Shown piece after piece: positions 4,451-5,812 of a stretch of DNA of 5,812 bases. This DNA is from Nitrospirae bacterium CG2_30_53_67. GTDB lineage: Bacteria; CG2-30-53-67. The stretch is taken from assembly GCA_001873285.1 (NCBI GenBank), contig MNYV01000008.1, positions 1 to 5,812 on the forward strand, read 5' to 3'. The position numbers were made by a program, and so were the translations under genes. Position 1 is the first letter of the stretch. Each line of letters begins with the position of its first letter. A model generated the notes under the pieces. The model was not told the DNA's origin, did no database searches, and worked only from the letters and a program-made list of their open reading frames with translations.

Positions 4451-5812
4451 CCTCTTCGAAATGGATCAAAAGGCGGGAGGCCATGGTCTGGACCTCTAAC
4501 GACGGATCCTCGATGGCCTTCTGTATAATCTCTTTCTCTTTGGAGATCACGGCAACTGCCGAGTAGGCCCTCAGCGCCTTTGCCCGAACCTCGGGAAGGG
4601 GATCCTCCAGAATCACCCTTTTGAGCGCTTTCTTCAGATTCTTCCTTTTCAGGGTTCCAGCGATCATCATGGCCTTCAACTTCTCATTCTTCGTCGTCTT
4701 TCCGGACAGGATCTGCTCCTCTAAAAAGAGATCAAGGCTCTTTAATGTATGATCCTTGAGGATCTGGAATTCGAGTTTTTTGGATTCGGGTATCTGATCA
4801 ATCAGAAGAGCAACCACGGGGTCGTCTCTGTTGGAAGTTATCTTTTTAAGGAGATTCCGCACCTTGACCTCTTTGAATTTGTCCAGGAAGCACGTTAGAA
4901 ATTGGGGCTCGGCATAATGGAACAGGGACAACAGGGCATGGGCACTGATCCTTGAATCCTTCTCATAGACGGCGTTTCGAAGGTACGGAAGTGCGTCCGG
5001 GTCCTTGATGAGACCCAGTGCGAGGATGACCCTCAACCGTACAAGGAAGTCGGGATCATTCCGCATCTCACTAATGAACGACGACATGGCGGGGTTCAGG
5101 AAAAGCGCAATGGCATCCATGGTCGCAGCGCGGATAGCGGCATCGTTGTCTTGAAGCAATGAGAGGAGCAAAGCCTTGCTTTCCGGTTGACCCACCCCAT
5201 GAAGAGCCCGGATAGACTGGTTTCTGATTTCCGGCTCTCCGATCCTTGCCAGGGTATACAAAAGCCTGGATGGATCAAAGGAACGGACTTCTTTGAGTTC
5301 ACGGAGAACCTTCAGGTTGATCCGGTTTGCGGCTTTTAGTTCCTCAAGCAGAAGGTCCGGTCCTGCGGGATCAATCTGATGAACCGCCTCCAGAATGGAT
5401 AACCGGAGCCGGAATCCGGCATCCTTGAATCTCTCAAAAAGCATGGGGAGGGATTTTTGGCTTTTGAACTGGCCCAGGGCCGAAGCCGCTATTGCCGAGA
5501 CCTTCTGCTTCGGGTCATTCAGCAAAGCAATGAGTTGGCCTTCGGCCTCCAGAGCGTGGAGTTTCTTCAAGCCGGCAGCCGCTTCCACGCGGACCCTGGT
5601 CTGGGGGTCGCGAAGGAGCCGGATCAGATCAGGAATACATGAGCGATCTTCGAGGACGGTGAGGACACGAATTGCACTCGCACGCGTCCAGGGGCTCTCC
5701 TCTCCAAGGACATTGTGAAGGATGGGCAAGGTCTCCCTGCGTAATATCGAATCCGGTGAGAGGAGCCTGCCCAGGGCATCCATGGATGTCTTCCTGACCC
5801 AGTGGTGTTTGT
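4440..5812 (-). CDS. Large HEAT-repeat protein, 5' end beyond the window
   Basis: The reading frame is open from its stop at 4440 to the right edge. Codons 5784-5810 read KHHWVRKTS directly into MDALGRLL, which is itself a HEAT helix pattern, so the ATG at 5783 is internal and the true start lies outside. At least 456 residues are visible. Counting from that internal Met, HEAT-type hairpins run through about 25-150 (for example SPWTRASAIRVLTVLED, DPQTRVRVEAAAGLKKL, DPKQKVSAIAASALGQF). They resume at about 182-290 (EPEIRNQSIRALHGVG, DNDAAIRAATMDAIALF, DPDFLVRLRVILALGLIKD) and end with two more at 393-442 (DPLPEVRAKALRAYSAV, DPSLEVQTMASRLLIHF). Between about 300 and 390 the repeats decay into a helical, Lys-rich region. 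No membrane segment or catalytic motif is seen. It is probably a scaffold or regulatory protein; such arrays are often fused to other domains, which would lie outside the window. Product is unnamed. Confidence 0.88.
   Translation of the reverse strand, partial: KHHWVRKTSMDALGRLLSPDSILRRETLPILHNVLGEESPWTRASAIRVLTVLEDRSCIPDLIRLLRDPQTRVRVEAAAGLKKLHALEAEGQLIALLNDPKQKVSAIAASALGQFKSQKSLPMLFERFKDAGFRLRLSILEAVHQIDPAGPDLLLEELKAANRINLKVLRELKEVRSFDPSRLLYTLARIGEPEIRNQSIRALHGVGQPESKALLLSLLQDNDAAIRAATMDAIALFLNPAMSSFISEMRNDPDFLVRLRVILALGLIKDPDALPYLRNAVYEKDSRISAHALLSLFHYAEPQFLTCFLDKFKEVKVRNLLKKITSNRDDPVVALLIDQIPESKKLEFQILKDHTLKSLDLFLEEQILSGKTTKNEKLKAMMIAGTLKRKNLKKALKRVILEDPLPEVRAKALRAYSAVAVISKEKEIIQKAIEDPSLEVQTMASRLLIHFEEEPV

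Overview
The window is about 5.8 kb of bacterial DNA, roughly half G+C. It holds a cytochrome c maturation pair, a toxin-antitoxin (TA) pair, two HEAT-repeat proteins and two small proteins. System II (Ccs/Res-type) cytochrome c biogenesis, abundant HEAT-repeat proteins and an intergenic palindromic element of the 'CCCTCTCCC...GGGAGAGGG' type suggest a Gram-negative, cytochrome-c-rich lineage such as Desulfobacterota or Nitrospirota. That assignment is an inference from gene style; no marker gene is present.

Layout. From the left, an AT-rich leader (1-103) precedes two plus-strand genes: a 134-aa HEAT-repeat protein with a TTG start (104-508) and a 95-aa exported protein of unknown function (565-852). 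They converge on the minus-strand ccsA-ccsB pair (3261 down to 870), which encodes the CcsA and CcsB/ResB halves of the heme export and ligation machine. ccsA has a convincing extended -10 promoter immediately upstream (3287-3315). Next comes a gene-free stretch of 308 bases (3262-3569) holding that promoter and an imperfect inverted pair of hairpin repeats (3367-3463).

Beyond it lies a complete minus-strand type II TA operon: a Phd/YefM-type antitoxin (3874-4143) followed by a RelE/ParE-family toxin (3570-3869). It is driven by a perfect-consensus sigma-70 promoter (4178-4206). The coding part of this module is clearly richer in G+C than its neighbours, which suggests it was acquired. A short plus-strand ORF (4292-4432) resembles the N-terminus of an MscS-like channel and may be a remnant. 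It converges, stop to stop, on a long minus-strand HEAT-repeat protein (4440 to the right edge) that is open at the window boundary, so its N-terminus is not seen.

How the genes relate. CcsA and CcsB form one complex that carries heme across the inner membrane and attaches it to CXXCH motifs of apocytochromes c. The thiol-reducing partners (CcdA/DsbD, ResA/CcsX) are not in the window. The TA pair is a self-contained module. The HEAT proteins are probably protein-binding scaffolds with unknown partners. I see no evidence of a clearly novel multi-gene system. The least explained items are the small HEAT plus small exported protein pair, and the large HEAT protein whose N-terminal part lies outside the window.
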